A DNA stretch of 64,000 nt from an uncultured Prevotellaceae bacterium. Its GTDB lineage: Bacteria > Bacteroidota > Bacteroidia > Bacteroidales > Bacteroidaceae. The stretch covers positions 1 to 64,000 of the forward strand of contig CADCET010000002.1 in assembly GCA_902800495.1 (NCBI GenBank). Direction: 5' to 3'. Of this stretch, positions 1-9,164 are shown piece after piece; position 1 is the stretch's first letter, and each line of letters starts with the position of its first letter. Made by a program: the position numbers and the translations under genes. The notes beneath the pieces are model-generated. The model saw nothing but the letters and a program-made list of their open reading frames with translations. It did not search any database and was not told where the DNA came from.

Positions 1-1
1 T

Positions 2-1015
2 CCGAAGAGCGGACGTAAGAGTGAGCTCATCGGCAAGGTTTTCTCTCACCTTGAGCACAAGACCATCCTTGGCTACAAATGTCTGACGCTGCTTCTGAGT
101 GATGGCATGAGCCAACTGTTCCTCGATTTCTCGCTTCATGGTGAAAAAGGCAGTAATCCAGACAAGAAACAAGGGCTGACGGATAAACAGCGGAGCGAGC
201 GTTTCTCTGCCGACTATACGGGACAAAGTGTCGAAGAGCGCACCAAGGAGTACACGATGTCGAAGATTGAAAAGGCCATTGAGATGGTGAAGTATGCCAT
301 CAAGCGCGGCATCCGATTCGACTATCTGCTCATTGACAGTTGGTTTACCTGTGCAGACTTCGTTCGTCTGATTACCAGCCGCCACATCAAGTGTCATCTG
401 ATTGGCATGATCAAGCTGGGCAAGACCAAGTACCACACCAAATGGGGCGACCTGACAGCCAACCAAATCATCAAGAAGCTCCAGAAACAGGGACTCACCA
501 AGCATAACAGAACGCTCAGATGTAGCTACTGCACCATTGACGTGAAGTTTGCAGGTACCACCGTACGCCTGTTCTTCTCGAAGCGAGGCAGGAATGGGCA
601 TTGGAATGGATTGCTCACCACGGACCTCTCGCTCAGCTTTCTCAAAGCATACAGGACGTACGCTACCCGCTGGACTACCGAGGTAGCTTATCACGATTGC
701 AAGCAACTGCTCGACTTCGGCAGATGCCAGAGCGTACACTTCTCTGCGCAGATTGCCAGCTTCACGCTGACCATGAAGCAGTATAACATACTTTGCACAG
801 TGAAACGGTTTGAGGCCTATGAGACCATCGGAGCGCTCTTCCGTGAGGCCACAACTGGTACTCTCGAGCTGTCCGCCTCGGACAGAATATGGGAACTGAT
901 ATTGGACACCATACTGGAAATCGCAGAGATGATCTCTGCCGATGCCAGTGAACTGCTTTCTGCGGTTATTGATGCCAATCCTAAGTTCCATAAACTCTAT
1001 CAAATGTATAAATGA
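2..1015 (+). CDS. IS4-family transposase, C-terminal part (cut by window start)
   Basis: The frame is already open at base 2, so the gene begins before the window; the ATG at 107 is internal. The protein is a DDE transposase: an acidic residue sits in LLIDSWF (about 320-340) and the hallmark IS4 signature Y-x2-R-x3-E-x6-K is complete (YATRWTTEVAYHDCK, 659-703), with E as the third catalytic residue. It would cut and paste its own insertion sequence. The stop TGA overlaps the ATG of the downstream regulator (ATGA at 1012-1015), leaving no room for the noncoding tail and right inverted repeat that IS4 elements normally carry, so the right end is either eroded or lies inside the next gene. Family assignment is firm; whether it is active cannot be judged from this part. 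Confidence 0.88.
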   Translation, partial: PKSGRKSELIGKVFSHLEHKTILGYKCLTLLLSDGMSQLFLDFSLHGEKGSNPDKKQGLTDKQRSERFSADYTGQSVEERTKEYTMSKIEKAIEMVKYAIKRGIRFDYLLIDSWFTCADFVRLITSRHIKCHLIGMIKLGKTKYHTKWGDLTANQIIKKLQKQGLTKHNRTLRCSYCTIDVKFAGTTVRLFFSKRGRNGHWNGLLTTDLSLSFLKAYRTYATRWTTEVAYHDCKQLLDFGRCQSVHFSAQIASFTLTMKQYNILCTVKRFEAYETIGALFREATTGTLELSASDRIWELILDTILEIAEMISADASELLSAVIDANPKFHKLYQMYK

Positions 1016-2001
1016 AACAAGGACGTATAGAAACGATAACGACGAGGATCATCAGCACCACGTTTATGGTGGTGGCGTTGGCCGTGTTCAAGCCCTTTGG
1101 ACTCGATACGTGGCAGTGGCAGGCCTACGTACATCTGGTAGCTTTGGGAGTGATTGGTTTTTCAATCTGCATGATGACGGACATCATCCTGAAGTACGTC
1201 ATCAAGATGCCGAGGTCGTTCAAGAAAGGTGCCGAATACATTATCCGCCGCAACCTCTGGTTCCAGCTTATCAACACGCCGCTCGTGGCATTAGGCATCT
1301 GCCTCTACCGCCATTTCGTGCTGAGCAACCGTGTAGCGGGTAATCAGTTCTCGGCCATCAATTTCCTTGAAACCCTCGCCATTATCGCCTTCTGCTCCTT
1401 CGCCATCGGACTTTATTGGCGCTTCAAGTTCCGCAGCAAGTATCTGGCAATGGAATTGGAGGAGATACGGGAATTGAATGAGAAGTTGAAGACCCTTCCC
1501 CAGGAGACCCACCCTTTGCAGACCCACCCCCGCCCCCTCCCTGTGAGGGAGGGGAGTGATTACATTCGTGGCGGAAACGAAGCGGAAAGTCTATCTACTC
1601 CCCTCCCTCACAGGGAGGGGGCGGGGGTGGGTCTGCAGGGTCTGTCGGGGGAGGCTCTTACTCTCACCGGCACAACCAACGAATCCGTCGCGCTCCAGAT
1701 TTCCCACCTATTATATATTGAGGCTGTGGGCAACTACGTCAAGGTGAGCCATCTGCGTAACGATCAGGTGCATACCGACATGCTTCGTGCCACGATGAAA
1801 CAGATGGAGGAAAAGCTGCAGGACTATCCGATGATTGTCCGCTGCCACCGTGCCTTCTTAGTCAATCTTGGCCAGGTAGAGCAAATCACTTCTCATTCCG
1901 GCTCCACCCAGCTCCTCATCAAGCACTGCCACGAATCGCTCCCCGTCTCGCGCAGCAACATGGCGCAAGTCAAGGCTGCGATTAAGCGAGAGGAAAGTTA
2001 A
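1012..2001 (+). CDS. Membrane-anchored LytTR-type transcriptional regulator
   Basis: The 329-aa protein has four hydrophobic segments in residues 10-145, a short helix, a linker, and a LytTR DNA-binding domain at about 225-329 (LLYIEAVGNYVKV, then VRCHRAFLVNL and LPVSRSNM). This is the usual Bacteroidota membrane LytTR layout, but no histidine kinase or receiver domain is present. The linker (residues 168-208) is coded by a perfect 41-bp inverted repeat that keeps the frame open and adds a proline/arginine/glycine-rich stretch. The start overlaps the transposase stop, so the native promoter and perhaps the first codons may have been replaced by the insertion; the first helix still looks intact. 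The last codons lie in the first copy of a 75-bp tandem repeat. Target genes are unknown; nothing ties it to the distant PUL. Confidence 0.85.
   Translation: MKQGRIETITTRIISTTFMVVALAVFKPFGLDTWQWQAYVHLVALGVIGFSICMMTDIILKYVIKMPRSFKKGAEYIIRRNLWFQLINTPLVALGICLYRHFVLSNRVAGNQFSAINFLETLAIIAFCSFAIGLYWRFKFRSKYLAMELEEIRELNEKLKTLPQETHPLQTHPRPLPVREGSDYIRGGNEAESLSTPLPHREGAGVGLQGLSGEALTLTGTTNESVALQISHLLYIEAVGNYVKVSHLRNDQVHTDMLRATMKQMEEKLQDYPMIVRCHRAFLVNLGQVEQITSHSGSTQLLIKHCHESLPVSRSNMAQVKAAIKREES
1517..1637. repeat. REP-like 41-bp perfect inverted repeat inside the LytTR gene
   Basis: The arms 1517-1557 and 1597-1637 are exact reverse complements, separated by 39 bp. Each arm holds its own smaller hairpin with a 9-bp stem (CCCCTCCCT, loop GTG). 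The core resembles the C-rich REP-like palindrome in the GH115 gene near 28.43 kb. The insert stays in frame within the linker between the membrane helices and the DNA-binding domain. Confidence 0.9.
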
Positions 2002-2183
2002 GCTCGCTTAAACTTTCCCAAGCGTGAGCAGGCTCGCACGTAGTGCAGGGCTGCGATTAAGCGAGAGGAAAGCTAAGCTCGCTTAAACTTTACCGAGCGT
2101 GAACAGGCTCGCACGTAGTGCAGGGCTGCGATTAAGCGAGAGGAAAGTTAAGCTCGCTTAAACTTTACCGAGCGTGAGCAGGC
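1974..2183. repeat. 75-bp tandem repeat, 2.8 copies, starting in the LytTR 3' end
   Basis: Units begin at 1974, 2049 and 2124, exactly 75 bp apart, and differ at only a few bases. The first unit includes the last codons and stop of the LytTR gene. Each unit has a 9-bp inverted repeat (TTAAGCGAG and CTCGCTTAA; first copy 1982-1990 and 2003-2011) that could act as a terminator hairpin. In the first copy the stop codon lies in the loop. It looks like local amplification of the gene's tail. Confidence 0.9.
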
Positions 2184-2637
2184 ACTCCCCTCCATTCCGC
2201 TCGACCCGCAGGGACGCTTTGCTTGCAAAGAAGGGGAGGTCTACAGTGCCGTCGAGCCATGTAACCGTCCAGCCGTCGAGGGCGCACGTACTCACGGATG
2301 TTCCTCCCACGTAGGTCGCTGGGGCACTCCTTCAGAGTGCTTTCCATTGCTGCCACAACCGCCCGCAGGTCGTACCGACCTACGGCTATTGAACGGAAAT
2401 GCTTTCAGCGTCATAACGGACAAATAGTCCATTAAGGTGGGAAACTTTAGTTAATTTTAGCCAGCGTCTCGCCGTTCTAGCCCGTCTTCGCAGCCTTTGG
2501 CTGCAAAGATAAACATTTTCTTTCAATTATTCATTGTCTTGCTCGAAATCTTCACCATTTATATTATCAGGGCATTGTATCGTCCTCCCTCAATCTAAGC
2601 GAAGCGAATGCGTTGCTTGTTAAATCATCATATACCC
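2184..2637. other. Gene-free stretch
   Basis: I see no credible gene on either strand. The stretch holds small inverted repeats (GCACTC/GAGTGC near 2333 and AGGTCG/CGACCT near 2371) and one copy of a 20-bp sequence, GACGCTTTGCTTGCAAAGAA (2213-2232), that recurs at 2881-2900. Confidence 0.6.
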
Positions 2638-3023
2638 ACACCTCTTACACCTGGCACTTAACAGATTGATTTTCAGCACACTTTCGTAGCGATATAAGTA
2701 GCACCAATGGTCGCACCAAGTGTCGCACCAGCAGTTATCGGAATGTTTCACGACATAAGCAGGAAACGTCGCGGCCTCTCGCAAAAATTTCACGGCCTTA
2801 CAGAAAAATCTCACGGCCTCTCGTAAATGTTTCACGGCCTGCCACCATTCTTGCCTTTTTCTTGGCCGCTCGGCGCTTGCGACGCTTTGCTTGCAAAGAA
2901 TGCGTCTCCTTGCGTCGCCGAGCGCCCTGGTGTTACCTTTGGTGCGACTTCAGGTGCGACTTAGCTCTCAAAAATAGCCACTGATTTTCAAGCAGTTAAG
3001 TGCCAGGTGTAAGAGGTGTCACC
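2638..3023. repeat. Modular phased-box repeat element, copy 1
   Basis: The terminal inverted repeats are perfect over 25 bp (2638-2662 and 2995-3019; the right end reads on to 3023 as in copy 3). Inside, from left to right, are three 12-bp boxes of CGCACCA type (2700-2735), four CACGGCC boxes at about 2770, 2791, 2812 and 2833, a long hairpin (2868-2923), and three 12-bp boxes in the opposite orientation, GGTGCGAC type (2928-2962). Related copies lie at 22723-22944 and 47696-48012. Reading frames across it are repeat-derived and probably not genes. I do not recognise the family. Confidence 0.85.
2868..2923. repeat. Long nested hairpin in repeat copy 1
   Basis: Arms GCTCGGCG (2868-2875) and CGCCGAGC (2916-2923) enclose GACGC/GCGTC and then CTTTGC/GCAAAG, giving a stacked stem of about 55 nt. 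Neither of the other two element copies has it, so it may be a nested insertion. Its core repeats the 20-mer found at 2213-2232. Confidence 0.75.
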
Positions 3024-3126
3024 TACTTTTCTTATTATCAATACGCCGATGCCACGGGGGAGACGGCCAAATGAAAGAGGTAAAATGAAAAAGCCCCAAA
3101 CGATAGCTAAGATTCATGGTCATTTC

Positions 3127-3157
3127 TTGGGCTTTTCAGAAAAAAGTGTTATCTTTG
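3127..3157 (+). promoter_or_regulatory. Bacteroidota-type promoter before DUF4421 remnant and M6 protease
   Basis: TTGG at 3127-3130, a 19-nt spacer and TATCTTTG at 3150-3157 fit the Bacteroidota sigma consensus. It lies 20 nt before the ATG of the remnant gene and, because that gene is broken, now probably drives the M6 protease gene at 3422. Confidence 0.7.
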
Positions 3158-3177
3158 CACCTGCAAAATCTCAGAAC

Positions 3178-3419
3178 ATGATAGGAAGAACCGCCATTTG
3201 CTGCCTACTATGCTCCCTGAACACAGTAACCATAGAGGCGCAAGAAGCTACAGCATGTTCCGCCTCAACCTTGACCTGCGGCTCGGCATAGCCTACAACT
3301 GGCGCAACTTCTTCTTCGGTATTCAGGCACAGTACAACAATTTCAACTATAAGAATGAGTACGACAAGGTCAACATCTACGATGCCTATGCCCGTACGTC
3401 ATTGGGAGTAAGACTATAA
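3178..3419 (+). pseudogene. Remnant of a DUF4421-like outer-membrane protein
   Basis: A start at 3178 gives a signal-peptide-like N-terminus (MIGRTAICCLLCSL, then a site near IEAQ). That frame soon ends at 3291. The continuation in another frame (about 3240-3419) reads as amphipathic strands typical of a beta-barrel end: RLNLDLRLGIAYNW, then FFGIQAQYNNF and a terminal LGVRL. A full protein of this kind would be several hundred residues, so the middle has been deleted and the frame shifted. The DUF4421 label rests on the style of the C-terminus and is tentative. The promoter upstream is intact, and the stop lies 2 nt before the M6 gene. Confidence 0.5.
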
Positions 3420-3421
3420 TT

Positions 3422-4984
3422 ATGAGAAAGATATTACTATTGGCAACTGTCGCATTCATGACAGTAGCAAGCGTTCAGGCACAGCGTAGGGGCTGTCTTC
3501 ACCATCATGTAACGACGCGCAGCGGCAGCAGTTCTTACCAGCTGCCCGAGCCATACGAGTTTGATGCACAGAAGACTTACCGGGTGCCCGTGGTGCTCTT
3601 CTCGTTCAGCGACCTGGACTTCTCGATGGCCAATCCGGCTGCGTACTACAACCGTCTCTTTAATGAGCCGGGGTTCAACGAGGGCAAGGGGAAGGGCTGC
3701 GTAGCCGACTACTTCCGCGACCAGTCGGCAGGCCGTCTGAACCTGCTGTTCGACATCTACGGTCCGGTGAAGATTGACAAGAAAGCGCGTGACCATACCT
3801 ATTATGACGATGGGTGGGAGGACATGAGAAAGGTTCTCAGCCTGTTGGCGGAAAACACTGATGCCGACTTTACCGTCTACGACTGGAACGGCGACGGGCG
3901 CGCCAATGAAGTGATATTCATTGCCGCCGGCCTTATGGGCAACGCTACGAACGGTTTTTCTTACCTGGGGCCTTCCTCTTACTACCAAGTCACTAACACG
4001 AAACTGCCCGGCGGCATAGACTATTACTACTACAGCCTCAACTGCGAACGGGTGCAGGGCGACATACTCAGCGGCATCGGCACCATCGTCCATGAGTTCT
4101 GCCACAGCCTCGGACTGCCCGACCTTTACCCCTTAGGCTCGGGCACAGCCTTCTCTACCGTTGATGAGTGGGACCTGATGGACGGCGGCAACATAACAAA
4201 CTACGGATGGTGTCCGCCCAACCTCAGTGCCATGGAGCTGATGTACTTGGGATGGAGTTTGCCCGAAGAGCTGGCGTCGCCAGCTACCATTGACGACATG
4301 AAGCCCCTGGGCGAGGGCGGCAAAACCTACCTCGTGCGCAGCACATCCAACAGCAACGAATACTACCTCCTGGAAAACCGCCGGCAGGAGGGCTGGGACT
4401 ATGGTTGTCCTGGCAACGGGCTTCTCATCTTCCACGTCGATTTCGACAGGGAAGCCTGGCTGGACAACCAGGTGAACACCTCCGACAAGCATTATCGCTA
4501 TGGTCTGTTCCACGCCTCAGGCAAAGACTTCCGCGCCTGGTGCCCGCAGAACAACGGTAAGGACTTTACCCGATGGACCGACGACAACTGGCTACACAGT
4601 AGCTACCTCAGCACTTCGCCTTACCCCTATACCACGCCCGAGACGCTCGCCGTCAACAACAGCCTCACCGACGGGTCGTCGCCTGCCGCCACACTCTTCA
4701 CGCCCGCTGCCGACGGCCGCTACCTCATGGGCAAGCCCATCACCAACATCCGGCTTTCAGCCGACGGCACCATATCCTTCGACTTCATGAAGGGCGAAGA
4801 TACGGGCGTCGAAACGATGTCTGACGAATTCGCAACGCCACACTATGACATGCAGAGGAATGGGCTGATGACAGAGGGATGGTACACGATAGACGGGCAC
4901 CGACTGCCGTGCAGACCGACGGCGAAGGGCTTATACTGCCGCCGCACTGCCGCCGGAGGCTTTGAAAAAATCGTTCACAAATAA
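3422..4984 (+). CDS. Secreted M6-family metalloprotease
   Basis: The 520-aa protein has a signal peptide (residues 1-20, cut after VQA) and an immune inhibitor A-type M6 peptidase domain. The zinc motif HEFCHSLGLPD has H224, E225 and H228, with D234 further on, and is followed by the family's DEWDLMDGG block. Residues 155-165 hold a calcium-style DWNGDG loop. The C-terminus (YTIDGHRLP, then KGLYC and IVHK) resembles the short terminal tail of many secreted Prevotella proteins. It should cut extracellular protein. A paralogue of similar architecture lies on the other strand at 5899-7422; the two face each other across nagB. It probably uses the promoter at 3127-3157. Confidence 0.9.
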   Translation: MRKILLLATVAFMTVASVQAQRRGCLHHHVTTRSGSSSYQLPEPYEFDAQKTYRVPVVLFSFSDLDFSMANPAAYYNRLFNEPGFNEGKGKGCVADYFRDQSAGRLNLLFDIYGPVKIDKKARDHTYYDDGWEDMRKVLSLLAENTDADFTVYDWNGDGRANEVIFIAAGLMGNATNGFSYLGPSSYYQVTNTKLPGGIDYYYYSLNCERVQGDILSGIGTIVHEFCHSLGLPDLYPLGSGTAFSTVDEWDLMDGGNITNYGWCPPNLSAMELMYLGWSLPEELASPATIDDMKPLGEGGKTYLVRSTSNSNEYYLLENRRQEGWDYGCPGNGLLIFHVDFDREAWLDNQVNTSDKHYRYGLFHASGKDFRAWCPQNNGKDFTRWTDDNWLHSSYLSTSPYPYTTPETLAVNNSLTDGSSPAATLFTPAADGRYLMGKPITNIRLSADGTISFDFMKGEDTGVETMSDEFATPHYDMQRNGLMTEGWYTIDGHRLPCRPTAKGLYCRRTAAGGFEKIVHK

Positions 4985-4990
4985 AAGAAA

Positions 4991-5043
4991 GCCTCGCTCG
5001 CAGAAGCAACGGCCAACATGAGCCGGCTCCTACTGAGCGAGGC
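4991..5043. terminator. Bidirectional hairpin between convergent M6 protease and nagB
   Basis: Arms GCCTCGCTC (4991-4999) and GAGCGAGGC (5035-5043) pair perfectly over 9 bp around a 35-nt loop. Its position between two converging genes suggests a shared terminator. There is no strong T tail on either side. Confidence 0.6.
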
Positions 5044-5078
5044 GTTTACTTATACAGCTGTAAAAGCCCGAGGGGGAA

Positions 5079-5873
5079 TCAGAGCAAGTTCTTTTGCTCG
5101 ATATCCTTGAAGTAGCGGTAGGTGCCTACCTTCAGCTCGTCGCAGGCAGCATCGTCGCAGACGATGATGCCGTGCTGGTGCATCTGCAGGGCCGAGATGG
5201 TCCACATATGGTTCACGCTACCCTCGATGGCAGCCTGCAGGGCACGGCACTTGGCGTGACCGTTCACCAGAATCATCACCTCCTTAGCGGCCATCACGGT
5301 ACCTACGCCGACGGTCAGCGCCGTCTTGGGCACCTTGTTGATGTCGCCCTCGAAGAAGCGGCTGTTGGCAATAATCGTATCGGTGGTCAGCGTCTTCTGG
5401 CGAGTACGGCTCGTCAGCGACGAACCCGGTTCGTTGAAGGCTATGTGGCCATCGGGGCCTATGCCGCCGAGGAACAGGTCGATACCTCCGAACTTCTCAA
5501 TCTCTTTCTCGTAAGCCTCACATTCAGCTACCAGGTCAGGAGCATTGCCGTTCAGGATGTGGATATTCTCCTTCGGGCAGTCAATATGCTTGAAGAGGTT
5601 GCTGAACATAAAGCTATGGTAGCTCTCGGGATGCTCTTCGGGCAGTCCGACGTATTCGTCCATATTGAAGGTGACGACGTTCTTGAACGACACCCTACCC
5701 TCCTGACAGGCTTTGACCAGGGCACGATACATGCCGATGGGCGACGAACCGGTAGGAAGTCCAAGTACGAAAGGTTTCTCCGCCGTAGGCTTGGCGGCGT
5801 TGATACGCTCGATGACATGATTGGCTGCCCACTGGGACATCAAATCATAATTCGGTTCAATAATTACTCTCAT
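5079..5873 (-). CDS. nagB: Glucosamine-6-phosphate deaminase
   Basis: It converts glucosamine-6-phosphate to fructose-6-phosphate and ammonia, the last step of amino-sugar breakdown in the cytoplasm. The 264-aa length is normal for NagB. Recognisable blocks are [13 protein letters not shown] (phosphate binding), [16 protein letters not shown] and [15 protein letters not shown], which hold the general-base aspartate and active-site histidine. I chose the start at 5873 ([10 protein letters not shown]) because it matches the family N-terminus; the open frame to 6068 overlaps the upstream protease gene and has no family similarity. It starts 25 nt after the M6 gene stop with no visible promoter, so it is probably the last gene of a fumarase, M6, nagB operon. 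Confidence 0.96.
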   Translation of the reverse strand: MRVIIEPNYDLMSQWAANHVIERINAAKPTAEKPFVLGLPTGSSPIGMYRALVKACQEGRVSFKNVVTFNMDEYVGLPEEHPESYHSFMFSNLFKHIDCPKENIHILNGNAPDLVAECEAYEKEIEKFGGIDLFLGGIGPDGHIAFNEPGSSLTSRTRQKTLTTDTIIANSRFFEGDINKVPKTALTVGVGTVMAAKEVMILVNGHAKCRALQAAIEGSVNHMWTISALQMHQHGIIVCDDAACDELKVGTYRYFKDIEQKNLL

Positions 5874-5898
5874 GGTTGTGTTTGTTTTGTTAATAGTG

Positions 5899-7422
5899 TT
5901 ATTTGATAACGATTTTCTTTCCGTTTCTGATATATAGTCCGCGCCCCGGCTCACCGACGACGCAGCGACCTTGCAGGTCGAACAACGGTGACGGGCGTTG
6001 AGCGGAGGGCAACGCGGGAACGTCCTTGACAGCCACGGGGTCGCCGCCCATGAAGTAGAACGAGACAAGGCCGTCGTCCGTCGTCTGGATGTTTGTTATC
6101 GGCTTTCTCAGCACGCGCGAACCAGTAGCGTCGGAATTGAACATCTGCAAGTTAGCCAGTGCGTCAACGACGGTCGTCGTGGAGTCTGTCGACCAGGGAT
6201 AGGGCGACGTACTGAGGTGGCGGTTGTTCATACAGTAGTCGTTGGCGTAGCAGTAGCTGGAACGCGGGGCTATCAGTTCCCATTGGTTGTAGTCGAGACT
6301 ATCGGCATGAACGACGCTATATCGCTGATGCGTGTCGTTAGTATTGACGTGGTTTATACTCCACGACGAACTGTTGTAGTCGACGTGGGTAATGAGCAGT
6401 CCCTTGCCGGGCAGTCCGGCGTCCCAGCCCGTCCACTGGTGATTCTCTAAGAGCAGATACTCTGTAGCCGTATGGTGTATGATGTAGGTCTCGCCACCTT
6501 CCGAAATGGGCTTCATATCGATAATGGTGGCCGGGCTGTCAAGTTCAACGGGCGTCAGCCACCCCAACAGCATCTTCTCCAGCGCCGTGTAGTTTGGCGG
6601 GCACCAGCCCATGTTGGTGAAGTTTCCGCCGTCCATCAAGTCCCACTCGTCGCAGACCGAGAAGTACTGCGAGCCCGTGGTATTCGGATAGATGTCGGGC
6701 AGTCCTAACGAGTGTGAGAACTCATGGCAGATGGTGCCGAGGCCACAACTGATGTTGGCTGTAAAGAGTTCGGCACTGGCCGTATAGTCATAGGCACGGT
6801 AGGCGCCGCTCTGTACTTGTGAGAACGAACTCGTGTTAGGCCAGATGCAATTCTGGGCCACATCGGCACTCTCATTGCCGCCATAGCCGGCGTAGATAAA
6901 GATGACTTGTTCGACAGTCTTGTCGCCGTCCCAGTCGTAGGGTGCAAAATCCACCTCCAACGAGTCGACAGCTTTCTTCAGGGCTGCGCGGAACGCATCG
7001 CCTCCATACTTCTCGCATTCCTTTGCCTTCTTATTGACGGGAATGGGGCCGATGATGTCGAACAGGGCATTGAACAGGCCTGCCGACTGTTCGCGGAAAT
7101 AGTCGGCCACGCAGCCTGAGCCTAAGCCTTGATTAAAGCCGGGGGTGTTAAACAGGTCGTTGTAGAAGTCGGCCGTATGCTCGTCGGTGAAAGAGCAGTC
7201 GGTAAACGACACCAAGACCACCAACTGGCGGTACGTCTTGTCGGCATCCCACCGTGTCCGTGGTGTCGGCAGTCGTCGGGCCGCGCCACGTGTCGTTGAC
7301 GTAGCGTCGGCACCCACCGCCGGCGTGCAGTTACCCCTGACGACCTCGATGTTCTGCGCCTTGAGCACTTGGAACACCGAGGCCATCATGAGCAATGCGA
7401 CCATCAGACCTATTTTGCGCAC
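5899..7422 (-). CDS. Secreted M6-family metalloprotease (second copy)
   Basis: The 507-aa protein has a signal peptide (residues 1-22) and an M6 domain with [11 protein letters not shown] (H233, E234, H237), followed by [11 protein letters not shown] as in its paralogue at 3422. It ends with a typical Prevotella tail (FDLQGR, then [13 protein letters not shown]), thought to serve in outer-membrane export or anchoring. Its start codon lies 13 nt inside the 3' end of the fumarase gene, so translation is likely coupled. Coupling a secreted protease to fumarase is odd and probably reflects transcription rather than function. The substrate is unknown. Confidence 0.9.
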   Translation of the reverse strand: MRKIGLMVALLMMASVFQVLKAQNIEVVRGNCTPAVGADATSTTRGAARRLPTPRTRWDADKTYRQLVVLVSFTDCSFTDEHTADFYNDLFNTPGFNQGLGSGCVADYFREQSAGLFNALFDIIGPIPVNKKAKECEKYGGDAFRAALKKAVDSLEVDFAPYDWDGDKTVEQVIFIYAGYGGNESADVAQNCIWPNTSSFSQVQSGAYRAYDYTASAELFTANISCGLGTICHEFSHSLGLPDIYPNTTGSQYFSVCDEWDLMDGGNFTNMGWCPPNYTALEKMLLGWLTPVELDSPATIIDMKPISEGGETYIIHHTATEYLLLENHQWTGWDAGLPGKGLLITHVDYNSSSWSINHVNTNDTHQRYSVVHADSLDYNQWELIAPRSSYCYANDYCMNNRHLSTSPYPWSTDSTTTVVDALANLQMFNSDATGSRVLRKPITNIQTTDDGLVSFYFMGGDPVAVKDVPALPSAQRPSPLFDLQGRCVVGEPGRGLYIRNGKKIVIK

Positions 7423-9059
7423 GGCGTCCAGGGCTTCAGGGTCTTAAAGAAGTCGTTACCCTTGTCGTCGACAAGGATGAAGGCGGGGAAGTCCTCGACG
7501 TCGATCTTCCAGATAGCCTCCATGCCTAACTCGGGATATTCCACGCACTCAATCGACTTGATGGAGCTCTGTGAAAGGACAGCTGCCACGCCACCTATCG
7601 AACCGAGATAGAAACCGCCGTGCTTCTGGCAGGCATCGGTCACCACCTGCGAGCGGTTGCCCTTGGCAATCATCACCAACGAGGCGCCGTTGTCCTGGAA
7701 CTCGTCCACATAGGGGTCCATGCGGTTGGCCGTCGTCGGGCCCATCGAGCCGCAGGGGTAGCCCTCGGGCGTCTTAGCGGGACCGGCGTAGAGCACGGGA
7801 TATTTCTTGAAGTAGTCGGGCATACCCTCGCCAGCGTCGAGCCGAGCCTTCAGCTTGGCGTGGGCAATGTCGCGAGCCACAATGATAGTGCCACGCAGGT
7901 TCACCCTCGTGGAGACGGGGTACTTCGACAGCTCCTTGCGCACGGCGTCGATACCCTCGTTCAGGTCGATGGTGATGGTTTTCTGTCCCTCGCCAGCCTT
8001 GGCATACTCAGCGGGAATCAGCTCCGAGGGGTTCGAGTCCATCTTCTCGAGCCAGATACCGTCGGCATTGATCTTTGCCTTGATATTACGGTCAGCCGAG
8101 CACGAAACACCCATGCCGATGGGGCACGAAGCGCCGTGGCGAGGCAGACGGACGACGCGGATGTCGTGAGCCAGGTACTTGCCACCGAACTGTGCGCCGA
8201 GACCAATCTTATGAGCCTCAGCCAGCAGTTTTTGTTCGAGGTCGACGTCGCGGAAGGCGCGGCCCGTCTCGTCGCCGGTAGTAGGCAGCGAATCGTAGTA
8301 CTTGATAGAGGCGAGCTTCACCGTCAGCAGGTTCTTCTCTGCCGAAGTGCCGCCGATGACGAAGGCAATGTGGTAAGGCGGGCAGGCAGCCGTGCCGAGG
8401 CTCTTCATCTTCTCGACGAGGAACGGAATGAGCGTGCCCTCGTTCTGGATGGTGGCCTTGGTCATCGGGTAGAAATAGGTCTTGTTGGCCGAACCGCCAC
8501 CCTTGGCCACCATCACGAAGCGGTACTCAGCACCCTCCGTGGCCTCGATGTCAATCTGTGCCGGCAGGTTGCAGCGGGTGTTCACCTCGTCGTACATATT
8601 AAGAGGAGCATTCTGCGAGTAGCGCAGATTGTCCTGGGTAAAGGTGTTGTAGACACCACGAGAGAGAGCCTCCTCGTCCTCGAAGCCCGTCCACACCTGC
8701 TGGCCCTTCTCGCCGTGGATGATGGCCGTGCCGGTATCCTGACAGAAAGGCAGGATGCCGCGGGCAGCCACCTCAGCATTGCGCAGGAACTGCAGGGCTA
8801 CGTACTTATCATTCTCGGATGCTTCGGGGTCGCTGAGGATGGCGGCTACCTGCAGGTTATGCTCGCGGCGCAGCATGAACTCCACGTCGTGGAAAGCCTG
8901 CTGAGCCAACAGCGTCAGAGCCGCCTTCGAGACCTTCACAATCTGCTTGCCCTCAAACTCGGCGGTCGTCACGCCTTCCTTACTTAACAAACGGTATTCC
9001 GTCTTGTCTTCGCCCAGCTGAAACATCGGGGCGTACTTGAAATCTACTGGTTGTGCCAT
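7410..9059 (-). CDS. Class I fumarate hydratase (4Fe-4S)
   Basis: It interconverts fumarate and malate, a step of the reductive branch that leads to succinate in these fermenters. Its 549 aa match the length of E. coli FumA. Three cysteines fit the cluster ligands: C106 in FCQDTGT, C226 in TAACPPYH and C320 in GVSCSADR. The C-terminal domain has the [10 protein letters not shown] and GMEAIWKI blocks typical of the fused alpha/beta form. Its promoter is at 9099-9106. The 3' end overlaps the secreted protease gene by 13 nt. The oxygen-sensitive class fits an anaerobe. Confidence 0.96.
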   Translation of the reverse strand: MAQPVDFKYAPMFQLGEDKTEYRLLSKEGVTTAEFEGKQIVKVSKAALTLLAQQAFHDVEFMLRREHNLQVAAILSDPEASENDKYVALQFLRNAEVAARGILPFCQDTGTAIIHGEKGQQVWTGFEDEEALSRGVYNTFTQDNLRYSQNAPLNMYDEVNTRCNLPAQIDIEATEGAEYRFVMVAKGGGSANKTYFYPMTKATIQNEGTLIPFLVEKMKSLGTAACPPYHIAFVIGGTSAEKNLLTVKLASIKYYDSLPTTGDETGRAFRDVDLEQKLLAEAHKIGLGAQFGGKYLAHDIRVVRLPRHGASCPIGMGVSCSADRNIKAKINADGIWLEKMDSNPSELIPAEYAKAGEGQKTITIDLNEGIDAVRKELSKYPVSTRVNLRGTIIVARDIAHAKLKARLDAGEGMPDYFKKYPVLYAGPAKTPEGYPCGSMGPTTANRMDPYVDEFQDNGASLVMIAKGNRSQVVTDACQKHGGFYLGSIGGVAAVLSQSSIKSIECVEYPELGMEAIWKIDVEDFPAFILVDDKGNDFFKTLKPWTPCAK

Positions 9060-9098
9060 AGTTTTTCCGTATGATTAGATAATGTTTTTATTCGGCCA

Positions 9099-9106
9099 CA
9101 AAATTA
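9099..9106 (-). promoter_or_regulatory. Promoter -7 box of fumarase gene
   Basis: TAATTTTG on the minus strand fits TAnnTTTG, with a TTG 20 nt upstream (9127-9129). It lies 40 nt before the fumarase ATG. Confidence 0.6.
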
Positions 9107-9164
9107 ATGAAAAAAATTGAGTCGAACAAGAAAACGTTCTCTTTTTTCTGCCAGTCTTGCTTGA

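Noticed and set aside
1012-2001. LytTR protein as the PUL regulator
   Set aside because: It is 20 kb away beyond housekeeping operons, and PULs are usually controlled by HTCS, SusR-like or sigma/anti-sigma pairs. None of those is in the window.
2213-2232. 20-bp direct repeat (2213-2232, 2881-2900) as an attachment site
   Set aside because: No integrase or mobile cargo lies between the copies. The sequence is a small palindrome that fits a dispersed hairpin repeat better.
2620-2835. Short minus-strand frames in repeat copies 1 and 3 (also 47649-47876) with a shared LSARCKRC-like peptide
   Set aside because: The similarity comes from the shared terminal repeat of the element. The frames have no promoter, run across the boxes, and copy 2 does not keep them open.
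2770-2845. CRISPR-like array
   Set aside because: The 21-bp units are contiguous with no unique spacers, only two to five units occur per site, and no cas gene is in the window.
5874-6068. Upstream extension of nagB
   Set aside because: The extra 65 codons overlap the M6 protease gene in another frame and do not resemble NagB.
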